From positions 11,018,010-11,082,009 of the forward strand of contig OX359285.1 in assembly GCA_947179155.2 (NCBI GenBank): 64,000 nt of DNA, in the 5' to 3' direction. Positions 24,033 to 36,843 of this stretch are shown one piece after another. Numbering within the stretch: position 1 is the stretch's first letter; every line of letters begins with the position of its first letter. The position numbers and the translations under genes are program-made. Below the pieces are notes generated by a model. It did not search any database, had not been told where the DNA came from, and saw only the letters and a list, made by a program, of their open reading frames with translations. The DNA is from Hedera helix (taxonomy: Eukaryota; Streptophyta; Magnoliopsida; Apiales; Araliaceae).

Positions 24033-25577
24033 AACTAAATATATACTCTAACTCTCTCACTCATGTGTAATTTGATGTATTGAGGGTTGCGTGCGGGCCT
24101 CATGAATATGAGACCCACAAAAGATAAGGCCAAAAGAAGCTAGTCACAGAACAAGTTCAAGAAGAAATCTAGTAATCCACCGATAATTATTAGCTCAATT
24201 GATAAGTGATAATAGTTAAAAAAAAATAGGTAACTTTTGACCATTTAAGAAATGAAGGGAAAACTAGTAAAAATAAAAGCCAAGAAGTGCGTTTAATTAT
24301 GCCCAAGAATAGTCTTCATTGATGCCATATCAGATTTACAAATGGGCACAAGTCTAGAATATAAAGACATCAAATTCTTGAATTAAAAATTAATTAATAA
24401 TGAAAAGAGTTGGTCAAACTCATTATATATTAGACATATTTTTTCAATGTCCAACAAGATATATACTCTAACAAGTTGGAACAATGATCAAGTCAGTAAT
24501 GGTGGGCTGTATATTTACTAGCGTAAATGGACTATATATATTGGGTCTTATCCCCATAGAAGATTAGACCTAGTCCGCCCATAAGAGAACTCTTAAATCC
24601 GATAGGTTTATGTTAGCTGCCTTATCACCTAATGCATTAATCAGTTGTCATATCTAATATTAATTGGCATAACAGTTATCTTCTCCAACAGGATCTCTAT
24701 AATATGATTCTATTAGGAGTTATGATCCTATTGAGAAGGAACTACTATAAATAATAAGAAACAATAAAGGTACAATACACAATATTCTATCATACAAAAT
24801 ACTTTTGACTTCCATTGTTAACATATCTTGAAGCCTGTACTTACTCGAACACCAGAGGTATCTCTCGATGGCCTAAGTCGTCAAGTACTTTTGATGGTTA
24901 TTACTGTGTAGGTTCACGTTCAAGCTAATGGTTGAACATGTAAACAGATTTAAACGTTAACATTGGCACTAGAAGGAGGGTCTTTTAGTACTTAATATAG
25001 ATTTTTTCAACCATTCTTAATAAAAACTAGTATGGCGACACCACTACCCTCACAAAGCCATAACTCCCATGGGGAAACACATTCGTAGTCACATCGTCCA
25101 AGAAATGTTGATAAGAAACATCGTCTCCAGGAGGTACAGGATGAGAAGAAAGCTCTTCACTGCAGCGTGAAGAGCTTGATAAGTAGTATGCGGATCTGAT
25201 AACCTATTGAGCTAATGAGGGACACCTTCCTGATCAAGTTGTTGTGGCTCTCATCATGACCATAAAACAATTAGCCCTCATCATCAAATTCTAGAGACCA
25301 AAAGAAAATGTCAAGATCCCCTTCACAGCGTAAAAATGGTGAGCAAACTCAAAAATAACACAGAGACAATTGTTATGGAGAAACATCTTTCCAAAGACAC
25401 TGAGGCAGAGCCAAAGGCAAAAAAACCCTACCCGTCTCCTTTTACCAAATTCTTAATGAAGTTAGGATTGACAGATCTCTTGTGAGAATCCGAATTTCCA
25501 AATAACATTATGTTAAATTAAATTAATTTATTTTGTAAAACAATAAACATAACTTTGTGTTGTTTGATTTGTATTGT
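24033..25577 (+). mobile_element. Remnant of another LTR retroelement (LTR end and leader)
   Basis: A TATA box (TATAAATAA, 24746-24754) and LTR-like sequence precede CATTGGCACTAGAAGGAGGG at 24961, which looks like the LTR/PBS border of a Gypsy element. After it comes a short gag-like opening from 25032 (MATPLPSQSHN), soon stopped. Protein domains are absent. The lineage cannot be named with confidence. Confidence 0.5.
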
Positions 25578-27000
25578 AGTATTATGGATCATGTGGCTAA
25601 GGCCACTTTACATGCCATCTGTCTGACACACCTCCCCATTGGTTGCATGCGATTTACGCAGTATGCGCAGTGTGATGCCTCCTTCATGGATACTATGTTA
25701 CGTGACTTCTAACATAAATTATTTTAAATAATTTAAACTGTATACATAAATACTAGTTACACATTCAATTTATTTTTTCTAATAAGTTAGTTCTTTTTTT
25801 TAGATTTATTTTAGATATGAGGAGGGCATCTCTCAGACAGTCGGCAACGGTGCTATTATTGCACATGTCGCGAAGAACTACGCCGGCTGATTGTACAAGA
25901 TGAGACATAGGGCTGCCCAGGCAGTTGTAGACCAGCCCGGGACTACTATTCGAGACCATTCACCCAATATTGTCTTAGATGCAGCATGGGAGGTCATGTG
26001 TACTCATTGAGATACTGATGACTTCAAAAGAAATCAGAACAAATGAAGAAAAATCATAGCCAGCTCCGAGTAGTACATACTACGGGTTCACGGTCATTTA
26101 AGGAAATGAAGTCGATATGTATATATTTAGTTGTTTACTTTAATATTCTCATAAAAATATGTACTAAATAAAGGTTAAATTAAAATTTTATTTGTTAGGT
26201 CATAAGCGGTGATTTGGGACGACCTCCCACCATGGTCGAGTTCTGGGATAGAGCTCACACGTCAAAGAAATGTACTATGTCGCAGGCAGCTGCAGCTATA
26301 CGGGTAAGAGTTTTTATAAAGTTATGTAATTATTAATATCATATACTTAATAAAATGAGTCAATAAACTACCATATACATAATAAATTGCAGAACCAATT
26401 TCAAAGCCTTCGAGACCAGTGTGTAGCTAAGTTGCAGGCTACTAGGGGAGATTTCACCATCCCTCCATCCGACATTAGCTTATCTAGAGATGAGAAGATG
26501 GCTCTTTGGGTCGCGTCTCAAGATCCCCCTAGTAGCACTACAAGCAAGTATCGAGTTTTGGGGCTGTCGAGGGTACTGGCATATACACTGACCGGAGGTA
26601 TTTATTTTAGTATATTGCTCGTTAATTCAAAATTTTTATTATTTTTTTAATTTTTTTGATGTTATATTTAATTTTGCAGGTTCTAGCCAGCGTTCGAGAG
26701 CACCTGTTGGACAATCTCATACTAGCGCTAGCTTGGATGGGGCGTTGTTCCAGCGGGTTATGGCAGCGGTGTCGGAGAGGTTTCGTACGAATCCGATATT
26801 TCGTAGTCAGAGCCTACCTACCAATGCTCGTTTTCACCAGCTTGCTCAGGACGTTGCAGCAGGGGCCAGTGTCGAGAGTACGGGCATATCTCCAGAGTAG
26901 TTCGCCGCGATACGAGACGAGGTGATTCGGATGGTGAGTACCCTATTGTTGGAGGCTTTTGGCCCGATGTTGACTCAGCGCCCGACTGCATAAGTATTTT
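25578..27000 (+). pseudogene. CACTA (En/Spm) transposase-associated ORF remnant, with introns
   Basis: Resembles the plant En/Spm transposase family (Transposase_24/Ptta). Readable segments are THTTGSRSFKEMKS-like sequence near 26085 (VHTTGSRSFKEMK in one frame), then GRPPTMVEFWDRAHTSKK at 26218-26275, and NQFQSLRDQCVAKLQ from 26391. Clean GT-AG introns fit at about 26310-26391 and 26598-26680; after the second the reading continues SSQRSRAPVGQSHTS to FHQLAQDVAAGASVES. Stops at about 26053 and 26898 (TAG, probably from CAG) and a frameshift near 26085 break it. It belongs with the CACTA terminus at 27964. Confidence 0.75.
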
Positions 27001-27529
27001 ATTCAATTTAAGTTGTATATTCTGTATGTTCTATAATTATTATTTAGCTGTGAATTTTTTTCTCAAGTACGGACTAATGACTGATATTTATAATTGTATT
27101 AACAAGATGGTGATTCTGAGTATGCTGGCGATGCTGATCGCGAGCGGGGGGGTGACGACGATGATTTTCATACACCACAGCAGAACTGTTGATCCTCGAC
27201 CGATGATTCTTTGCATACAACTGGTAGTACTAGTTTCATTTAGTTTTGTAGATTATAATTTAGTTGTATTTATGTTAATTTAGCTTACTTGATTGTAATT
27301 CATCGTAAATTTGTTAAGTTTTGTAAAGTATTGTACTTTTAAACGATGATTTATTTATAATGTGTCATAGTTTATATTTATTATAATTCAAATGTGTTCT
27401 TATGTTGTGCGTGAACATAAAGAAATGGATTGTTGTTATGTTGTTGGGATAAAGCAAGTTTATGGTATAAAAAAATATGGTTTTAAAACCAGGTATTGAA
27501 AAAGCAAAAATAAATAAATTTAAAAACAC

Positions 27530-27964
27530 TTATTTCTGACAGAATAGTATATGTTCGACGAAAATTAAGAAAAAAAATTAATAACAAAAAAGCTATTTAA
27601 AATCAAATTCCGACGGAATATATCATTTACGACGAAAATTCCATTGAAAATAAAGATATATTTTCGATGCCTTAGATTTATTTTCGACGAAATTCTCGTC
27701 AGGGAAAAATGATATGCCCGACGGATTGTTACTTTCGACGGAATATTTTTCGTCTTAATTACCCTAACATTGACAGAATTCCCGTGGAAAAAATTCCGTC
27801 GTCACTATTTATTTTCGACCGAATTGACAACAACAAAAATCCTGACGTGGTTATTTTCGACCGAATGTCTGACTGAAAATTTCGTCGAGGTTACAATATT
27901 TCCGACGGAAAAACTTTATATACAACGGAATATTCCGTCGGCCTTAGCCATTTTTCTTGTAGTG
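27530..27964 (+). mobile_element. CACTA transposon right end with subterminal repeats
   Basis: Ends TTTTTCTTGTAGTG at 27964, the reverse complement of the CACTACAAGAAAAA terminus of plant CACTA elements. The preceding 400 bases carry many direct and inverted TTCCGACGGAAT/TTTTCGACGAAAT motifs, the subterminal transposase-binding repeats. The left terminus was not found. Confidence 0.85.
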
Positions 27965-28960
27965 AACATCCTCGATTAAAAAAAATCAGCCAAGTTAATT
28001 TTAACCATCAACGAGTTAAGCCCTAACCTATACCCAACTCAATAAAATATGATTTAAGAGTAGATTTTAGGTTTGCAATTATTGCTATGAAGAAGATGAT
28101 GAAGAAGATAAGCAATTTGATGTGAATTTTATTGGGTATGAGATTAGAAATTAGGGTTACAATTAGAGATTAAAATTAAATGAATGTTCAAGGTATTTGT
28201 GGAAGTTCGATTTACAAAGAAACTTCAAGATTCATTTTCTTTCTTTTTGTTTTTCTTTATATTGTGGGATTACAAAGATAAGGAGATGAATTTTTCTTTT
28301 CTATCTCTAATCATATCTCTCTACTCTTCTTTTATTAGATAAAAGGGAGAAGGAGATGTAATAGTGGTAATGAAGATGTGATGTAAAAGTAATGAGATGT
28401 GTTAATAGTGATGAAGATGAAGAAAAACAAGAAAGAAAAAATGAATGAGTTAACATTTGAGTGTTAATTTTAGAAATTATGGTTGATGAAGAGTAAATGT
28501 TTGTTATCAGTTTGGGGTTAAAATGAATATGACAGGAGTAAATAGTTTATTAATTTTAATATTATTATATTATTTTTGTTAATAATTTACTTATTTTATC
28601 CTTAAAATAATAGAGTAACTTGAACTCCCAATCATTTTTGACCCGTTAAAAGTTCGAAAGGTGCTTTTGTTGCACAAATTAAATATTACGGTACAAGTAA
28701 ATACGTTTCAAAGTTTAAAATGTATTAGATGTCTGACACATAAACTCTAGAATGCAAATAATACTTTAATCTTCATAATATTAAGATTAATTTTATTAAA
28801 GGAAAATTTTAAGTATTTTCACTTTTTAGTTCTAATTTCTTATCTTGGTACTAGAAAAAAAAATAATAAATAATATAAAATGAAAGAGAATTCTCATTTT
28901 GTGATGAAAGGATAACTCGTCTTATTGTATTCTTGTAGACTCATAAATTCATTGAATACT
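27780..28960 (+). repeat. Duplicated block B (CACTA end plus ~1 kb flank), copy 1
   Basis: Matches 31119-32285 over the CACTA terminus and the following ~1 kb of AT-rich flank (AACATCCTCGATTAAA onward). Because the flank is shared, this is duplication of the locus and not a second transposition. No gene is seen in it. Confidence 0.9.
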
Positions 28961-29107
28961 TTGGTACATTTTAATCTCGGAAAGCAATTTAGACGGCTGG
29001 ACCAAATTGGGCATCAAGCAATTAGCCTTGAAAAGCGTGAGGGTTCTTGGATTGGTGAGTGTGGGCATGGGGGTGTTTCCAGAGAGACGGACAGAGTCCA
29101 AAATTAG
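28880..29107 (+). repeat. Direct repeat, copy 1 (~230 bp)
   Basis: Contains GGACGGCTGGACCAA-like sequence and GGGGGTGTTTC followed by AGAGAGA and GAGTCCAAAATTA. It matches 29440-29705 with many changes. The short ORF over it is not conserved between the copies. Confidence 0.75.
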
Positions 29108-29111
29108 AATA

Positions 29112-29348
29112 AACTCTATCTTGTTTTAAAATAAGAGATATAATTTAGTTTTTAATCTCAAACGGCAGTATATATTAAATTTTAAATTGATATAAATTAT
29201 AATTATATAGTATTTAATAAAAATTGTTAATTACAAAAATTATTTTATTCTAAACTTTTATGAGTCATATATATCAATTTTAAAATTTAATATGTCGACG
29301 TTTGATCTCAAAAGTTAAATTACATTTCTAATTTTGAAATGGAGGGAG
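29112..29348. mobile_element. Stowaway-like MITE (~237 bp)
   Basis: The right end ATTTTGAAATGGAGGGAG plus TA has the Stowaway terminus in reverse. The left end CTCTATCTTGTTTTAAAATA is a decayed inverted copy. TA flanks both sides. Mariner-type non-autonomous element. Confidence 0.75.
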
Positions 29349-29439
29349 TATTAATTAAAAAAAAAATAGAGATTATCACCTTTGTAGCCTAATTAATTTC
29401 TCATTTTGGGACAAGAAAAAGAAGAAAAAAAAGGAGAAT

Positions 29440-29705
29440 AAAAAAAAGAGGATTCTCATTCGAGATGAAAGGAGGACTATTCTCATATTTCAACTTATGA
29501 ATCAAATTTCCATATTCTTATCATAAGAGCTGTCAGCAACTAAAATTCATTCAATAGTACTTTGGTTCGTTCTAATCTCAGAAAGCAATTTGGACGGCTG
29601 GACCAATTTGGACTCCAAACAGTATAATTAGTTTTTTTTCTTTGATTGGTGAGTACGTAGTGTGCATGGGGGTGTTTCTAGAGAGATATATGGAGTCCAA
29701 AATTA
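29440..29705 (+). repeat. Direct repeat, copy 2
   Basis: Partner of 28880-29107, with a ~40-bp insertion. The two copies flank the Stowaway-like element. Confidence 0.7.
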
Positions 29706-30694
29706 TAATATACTAGATACAACCTCGTGCGTTGCGGCGGGATTATTCGTTTTGTTAAAAAAAATTAAAAATTAAAAATTGTTTAGATTAATTACCAATC
29801 AATTTGAGATAATATAAAATAAAATTATAGAATATAATATCAATTTAGAATTGATGCAATTTTGGGATATAATATCAGTTTAGATTTGTATTTATGAGAT
29901 AATATTAAAAAAAAATTGTCTGATTAAGGAATTTAAAATTAAAAAAATTATGCATTTGAATTTTTTTTGTAAATAAAGTTCTAAAGCTCAGTGATGGGAT
30001 AATATTACATATTTTTTGCTTGAGAATTATTTTTAAAAAAATTAAAAATTCAAATTAATGGATAATATCATATATTTATGTGTCAGAGTTATTAGCAAAA
30101 AATGAGATAATAAAACAATTCAAAAATCAAATTATTGGATAATATCAATTTGAAATTGCGGCAAGTCAATATAGTTTGACTGGTATATGAATACAACATT
30201 AAATTTAGATTTGCAGTGATCGTGTAGATTATACCATACATTATAAAAATAATTTTGTTATTATTTGTGTGTGGTATAATATTATAAATGGTATATAATT
30301 GTTAGTAAATTGTATTGTTTTACTTGTTTAAGGTATAATGTGTAGTATAATATTATAAAATACGAAAAACAGGAGTAATGTTTCAGCTCAATTTTGTTAT
30401 TATCTATTTAATAATAATATGCATGATATAATGTAAAATATAATATTATAAATGGAATATAATATTTTAAAATTCCAAAAGCCGAATTTAATGGGTAATT
30501 ATGGTTAGTAATTTTGGGAAGTAAGTTATATGTATGGTATAATTATATAAAATGTATAATATTAGAAAATTATAAAAAGCAGAGTAAATTCCCAATAGTA
30601 AGGATTAAGGGTATTAAATACGTAAAACATGTGTTTCATTGTGAGAAAGCCACTTGTCAAGCAACGGTGTTATGTACTGCATTTTAGTATATAT
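29706..30694. other. AT-rich intergenic DNA
   Basis: Contains many near-repeats of GGATAATATCA and TATAATATTATAAA. No gene is seen. The start (ACTAGATACAACCTCGTGCG) resembles a decayed transposon end. Confidence 0.5.
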
Positions 30695-31118
30695 ATATAT
30701 ATATATACACATTACCATCTATGTTTCACCAAAACAAAGTTTTTCCACTCTTTTTTTTATTTATAAAAATATATTTTTGCAAATTATTAATAGTATAATG
30801 CGATACAACATTTTTGTATCTGTTATTATAACATTATTACTATGTCGTTGCTATTAACCGTAACAACTAATTATTTTTAGGGATATAAGGTGAAAGTAGA
30901 ATAGATCTTTAATATTCATAAATTTTATAAATGATTGTATTTTCATTGAACAAATATTTAGGGAGAATAATTCCAAGTTAATTAAGTTTGATTTTCTCCA
31001 GTGAAATGGTGGAAACACAAATCCTACTCTCAGATGTAACATGCCAAAAGTTTGATAAGCGCAGACATTTCTGTATAATCAGGCCAAAACCCTGGCATGC
31101 AGTTATGAAGCAAAAGAA
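30695..31118 (+). repeat. Duplicated block A, copy 1
   Basis: About 420 bp, nearly identical to 32286-32708. It ends in an open stretch (MVETQILLSDVTCQKFDKRR...) that looks exon-like after a TTTTCTCCAG acceptor-like site at about 31000, but no protein family was recognised. Confidence 0.9.
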
Positions 31119-32285
31119 AATTTCGTCGTCACTATTTATTTCTGACCGAATTGACAACGAAAAAAATTCCGACGTGGTTATATTCTACCGAATGTCCGAC
31201 CTAAAATTTCGTCGGGGTTTTAATATTTCATCGGGGTTTCAATATTTCCAACAGAAAAACTTTATATACGATGGAATATTCCGTCGGCCTTAGCCGTTTT
31301 CTTGTAGTGAACATCCTCGATTAAAAGAATCACCCAAGTTAATTTTAACCATCAACGAGTTAAGCCCTAACCTATACCAAACTCAATAAAATATGATTTA
31401 GGGGTAGATTTTAGGTTTGCAATTATTGCTATGAAGAAGATGATGAAGAAGATAAGCAATTTGATGTGAATTTTATTGGGTATGGGATTAGAAATTAGGG
31501 TTACAATTAGAGATTAAAATTAAATGAAGGTTCAGGGTATTTGTGGAAGTTCGATTTGCAAAGAAACTTCAAGATTCATTTTCTTTCTTTTTGTTTTTCT
31601 TTATATTGTGGGATTACAACGATAAGGAGATGGATTTTTCTTTTCTATCTCTAATCATACCTCTCTACTCTTCTTTTACTTGATGAAAGGGAGAAGGAGA
31701 TGTAATAGTAGTAGTGAAGATGTGATGAAAAAGTAATGAGATGTGTTAATAGTGATGAAGATGAAGAAACACAAGAAAGAAAAAATAAATGAGTTAACAT
31801 TTGAGTGTTAATTTTAGAAATTATTGTTGATGAAGAGTAAATGTTTGTTGTCAATTTGGGGTTAAAATGAAGATGATGGACAAGAATAAATAGTTTATTA
31901 ATTTTAATATTATTATATTATTTTTGTTAATAACTTACTTATTTTATCTTTAAAATAATAGAGTAACCTAAACTCTCAATTATTTTTGACCCGTTGAGAG
32001 TTCGAAAGGTGCTTTTGTTGCACAAATTAAATATTACGGTACAAGTGGACACGTTTCAAAGTTTGAAATGTATTAAATGTACACAAACTCTGGGATGCAA
32101 ATTATATTTTAATCTTCATAATATTAAGATTAATTTTATTAAGGAAAATTTTAAGTATTTTCACTTTTTAGTTCTAATTTCTTATCTTGGTACAAGAAAA
32201 AAATATATAAAATGAAAGAGAATTCTCATTTTGTGATGAAAGGATAACTCGCCTTATTGCATTCTTGTAGACTCATAAATTCATA
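31119..32285 (+). repeat. Duplicated block B, copy 2, lying between the two A blocks
   Basis: A second copy of the CACTA terminus (ending at 31309, again followed by AAC) and its flank, inserted between two copies of block A. It joins A at GAAAATTTCG/TCGTCACTA. Confidence 0.9.
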
Positions 32286-32708
32286 TATATATACATTACT
32301 ATCTATGTTTCACCAAAACAAAGCTTTTCCACTCTTTTTTTTATTTATAAAAATATATTTTTGCAAATTATTAATAGTATAATGCGATACAACATTTTTG
32401 TATCTGTTATTATAACATTATTACTATGTCGTTGCTATTAACCGTAACGACTAATTATTTTTAGGAATATATGGTGAAAGTAGAATAGATCTTTAATATT
32501 CATAAATTTTATAAATGATTTTATTTTCATTGAACAAATATTTAGGGAGAATAATTCCAAGTTAATTAAGTTTGATTTTCTCCAGTGAAATGGTGGAAAC
32601 ACAAATCCTACTCTCAGATGTAACATGCCAAAAGTTTGATAAGCGCAGACATTTCTGTATAATCAGGCCAAAACCCTGGCATGCAGTTATGAAGCAAAAG
32701 AAAATTTC
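32286..32708 (+). repeat. Duplicated block A, copy 2
   Basis: Matches 30695-31118. After 32708 the sequence continues uninterrupted as an open frame to 32826 (84 aa in all), which suggests this copy keeps the original right flank. Confidence 0.9.
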
Positions 32709-35179
32709 GAAAGTCTTCAAGCACTTTACAGGTCTATGGAGAAAAAATGTAAATTATAATGGGCAAACGACAATAGTGTCCCCCGAAATTGACAAGTTCT
32801 TCGTTTTTAAATTTGCGTGGTTTTAAGAAGCATGGTGCCAGTGTTAATAGAGTACTTAAAATAATTATTTAAAAAATAATACATATGTTTAAAACTCAAT
32901 TCAAAATCTCGAAAATCTTTAAGTTAGTAATTTTTTATTTTTTTTTACTCATCCATGTATATATATTATTTGGTCTCATTTTCATCATCTTCTTTAAGTT
33001 AATTTTAATTTATTAGTTTTGGCAAATGATTACTTTAGCTACAGGTGACAATTGTGTCGTGTTAAGTGAATTCATATCGTGTTAGATTATAAATATTATA
33101 TTAAATAGGTCAATACTAATCCGACCTATTTATTTAATCGTGCCAAGATGCTCGACACTAACACTAATTTGTTTGTTAATAATGTTAAACGTGTTTACCC
33201 GTTTAACCGTTTAGTATACAAATTATAATTTAAAAAAAAAAATACAATGTCGTTCTCTTGTTTATTGAATAACAATGTTATTTATTCATTACAACACTAT
33301 GTATTTAACAAAATACAAAATAACATATTTAGAAAAATAACTAAAAACAAAAAAAAAAACTCAATATTTAATGTAAACTATAACTCCAAATCATATTTAT
33401 TTTTTAATTATTTGAAATTAACGTATTTAATCTTGATAAAAGTGTCAACCCGTTAGTAACTCACATCTGATATATTTAAGTTTTGTGTTAAATGTGTCAA
33501 TCTATTTATGACATAATAATTATTTATACTCAATTATTAACGATCTTATTTTATATCGTATTCGTATCATGTTAGTATATTGTATTAAAAATTCTCATAC
33601 TTAACTTTAATTATTAGAATACTGTTGTAAAATGTTCCTGGAAATTAATTTAGTTTCTTGTCAACCTAAAGAACATAGAATAAAAACATGCAGAACTTTC
33701 AAACGACCACTTTAATATTGTTGAAGTTCAAATTTGGCATTTTGTGGGAAGAAGAAAACAACATCAAATGTGACTTGACTCGGAACTTTGGATTAGAAAC
33801 AATCAACATTATTGGGTAAGTCTACGTATAGTATAATTAAATATTATATTAAATATTATATTTATCTATATTATTAAAAAATAGAATATAAAATGAATTT
33901 TAAATTAATATAATATTTGATATCATATTTGATTTTAGTGTATTTAAAATTCACAATTATATTTATGAGAATATGGTCATTACCTTCTTATTTTAATATT
34001 AATTTTCCGTTGTGTAGTCGTACTTCAATAGGTAGGTTCACCCTAAAGCCACTCTTACGCTGGCAAATACTTCATTAACCCACGATCACTTGTTTGATTC
34101 GAGCTCTTTTCTTTTTTCGTGTGTTTTTTTCTCTGTTCTTTTCCCTTGTTTTTAGATTAAATCTTTGATTTCAACCCATCAAATAGTCAAGTACTTAGAA
34201 TTGACCCCAAAAGTCAGGTTCAAAGTATGCTTGGATTTGCGCCGATCAATTCGTCCTGATTAATGTGAATACAACGAAAAAAGTAAGTATACTACATTAT
34301 AGTTTGGTAAAGTGAATTAACGAAAAGAAAAGGAACAGGTGATTGTCACTAATGAAATAATAATCAACTTAGTGTTGATTAATTACGAGTTAGGTACTTG
34401 TTTATTAAAGTTTTTTGGTCCGTGTAAAAATACACTGTTAATGCAAATATATATTTAACGATATTTTATAATTATTTTAGAAACACTAAACACTTTAAGC
34501 GATAATTATTATTCTGACAATATCATTAGTTATTCTGACAATATTATATATCAAAAAAAAATCTTTAAGAGATCTAAACTATATAAGAATTGGTTAAGAA
34601 TATCCATCCCAAAATAAGAGACTCATTTCTGAATATAGACTAAAAAGTGATTTACGGCTATGCTTAAAGTTAAGTTGGTAGAAAATTTTAAAAGCTAGCT
34701 AAAGCACTGAAAAGTTCATGAAAGTGTATAAGCAAGGAAAACTTAGGAGTACTACTGTTAAGTTGCGAAAATGAAAAGCTTGAAAGGACAAGGGATATGG
34801 TCATGGATAGAATCTTAATTGAGGAAGATCAAACTACTTTTCCGTACTATCTCAAGAGACGTGTACTCCTCAAGTTTCCATTAATATTCAATCTTAATAT
34901 CTTAATTTGGTAATTTAATTCATATATCAATCCTCCGTAATTTCCCTCATGTTTCTTCTTATTTTCTCGGGAGTTTCCTTTTCAAACCAGACGGCTGCAC
35001 CAAAGGCCAGGCAGTCGACGCCATTTCTTCTTCATTTTGAGAGTCAAAGATTCATGCATATTTTTGCTACTTAGATGTACTTCTCTCTCCCCGTATACTT
35101 GATATATATTCCTTACTATTTGATACTCTAAAAAAATAACAACTTTGCTACACTACGCTTCAATCGATGTGTACTTGTG

Positions 35180-35186
<7 letters not shown>
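32709..35186. other. AT-rich intergenic DNA
   Basis: No convincing gene. The stretch 33043-33600 is rich in TCGTGTTA/CCCGTTTAACC motifs, as in some decayed hAT-type MITEs, but no terminal repeats were found. Confidence 0.5.
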
Positions 35187-35226
<40 letters not shown>

Positions 35227-35230
<4 letters not shown>

Positions 35231-36822
35231 GATCCATAACAAATGTTTATTATAGACACTAATTCAATAAATTCTTTTCTCAATTAAATATCTAAAAGTT
35301 AGAATAAAAAATCATCTCGCTAACTTAGTTAGCGGGATGTTAATTTTTTTAAAAAAAATTTCCATCCCGCCAATTATGTTAACGGGTAAAGAAAATGTTA
35401 TTGTAATATTTTTTTTATACCATCCCTTCAATTAAGTTAGCGGATTGAAGGAAAAAAAATTTAACATTTATGCATAGCAAGTGATCTAAAGCAAAAAAAA
35501 AAAAATAGAACATCTCGCAAACTAAATTAGCGGGATGAAAGAAAAAAAAAATGTTAAAGGTAGTTGAATCATATTTTCCTTTTCTATTTGGACTATTAAT
35601 GTAGTTCCAAATCGGCAAAAAGTTAACATTTCTCTTCAACAAGTGCACAATTATGCAATTTAAAATTTTTTTACATCCCGCCAACTAAGTTAGCGGGATG
35701 GAGAAAAAAAAACTAAAAATTTATATCCCACTAATTAAGTTGGCGGGATGGAGAAAAAAATAAAAAAATTAAAGTTGGGGATATGGAGAAGAAACAAAAT
35801 AAAAATTAACATTTGTGCATAGCAAATGATTCAAAGCGAAAAAAAATAAATTAAAATTAGTATATCTTGTTAACTAAGTTGGTGGGATGGAGAAAAAAAA
35901 AATTACAAGTAGTTGAATGGTTGAATGATGTTGCCAATTCCAAATCGGCAAAAAGTCTAAAAAAAATTATAGGTACTTCAACAGGTGCACATGGAGAAGG
36001 GGAAAAAACATTTTTTTACATTCTGCCGACTAAGTTGGCAGAATGGAGAAAAGAAAAAAAATAAATTAAGTTGATGGTATGGAGAAGGAAAAAAAATAAA
36101 ATTACATCCCGCTAACTAAGTTGGCAGTATGGAGAAAAAAAATGTTTACATCCCGCTAATATTTTAATTTTTTTTTCACTTTAGATCATTTTGCTATGCA
36201 CAAATGTTAATTTTTTTTTCTTTTCCATATTCCTAACTTTAATTTATTTATTTTTAAATTTTTTACTCTATCCCGCCAACTTAATTAACGGAATGTAAAT
36301 TTATTTTATTTTTTTTATATCCCGCCAACTTAGTTAACAAGATGTAAAAAAAAATTAAATTGCATAATTGTGCACCCGTTGAAGATAAATATTAACTTTT
36401 TTGCCGATTTGGAGCCACATTAATAGTTCAAATAGAAATTGAAAACATGAATCAACCATTCAACTACATTTAACAGTTTATTTTATTTTTCTCTATCTCG
36501 CCAATTTAGTTAATGGGATGTACTATTTTTTTTTATTTTTTATTTTGCTTTAGATCACTTGTTATGCACAAATGTTAATTTTTTTTTCCTTCAATCATCT
36601 AACTTCGTTGACGTGATGGTATAAAAAAAATATTAAAATAATATTTTCCTTACCCGTTAACATAGCTGACGGGATGAAAAAAAAATTAAAAAAAAAATTA
36701 ACATCCCGCTAACTAAGTTAGGGGGATGGTTTTATATTCTAACCTTTGGATATTTAATCCAAATGTGAGAATTTTTTTTGTTGAAATAGTGTCCATAATA
36801 AATATTTGTTATAGATCATTTC
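35227..36822. mobile_element. 1.6 kb foldback (Micron-like) element between TA microsatellites
   Basis: Left end AATGATCCATAACAAATGTT; the reverse complement of the right end reads AATGATCTATAACAAATATT. The arms pair over most of the length: for example 35465-35500 (GCATAGCAAGTGATCTAAAG) with 36545-36575, and the AATCGGCAAAAAGTTAACAT region at 35610 with 36390-36415. (TA)n flanks both sides (35187-35226, 36823-36843). It carries about fifteen ~27-bp palindromes. No coding potential; the short ORFs are chance. Confidence 0.85.
35310..36735. repeat. Array of ~15 dispersed 27-bp palindromes
   Basis: The best copy, near 35671-35700, reads CATCCCGCCAACTAAG then TTAGCGGGATG. Variants are spread at roughly 50-150 bp spacing (near 35315, 35420, 35515, 35728, 35870, 36025, 36105, 36270, 36320, 36490, 36600, 36655, 36705). 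Each unit is itself nearly self-complementary. Confidence 0.9.
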
Positions 36823-36843
36823 ATATATATATATATATATATA

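Noticed and set aside
26387..26925. Separate small ORFs of 87 and 89 aa
   Set aside because: They are exons and off-frame readings of the CACTA transposase-related pseudogene, with intron sequence at their ends.
29706..29760. Helitron 3' end (CTAG and CGTGCGTTGCGGCGGG hairpin in reverse)
   Set aside because: The stem pairs poorly and no matching 5' end was seen.
33043..33600. hAT-type MITE
   Set aside because: Motif content is suggestive but no terminal inverted repeats or target duplication could be found.
35310..36735. CRISPR-like array of palindromic repeats
   Set aside because: Units are degenerate, unevenly spaced and inside a foldback element in plant nuclear DNA; no cas genes.
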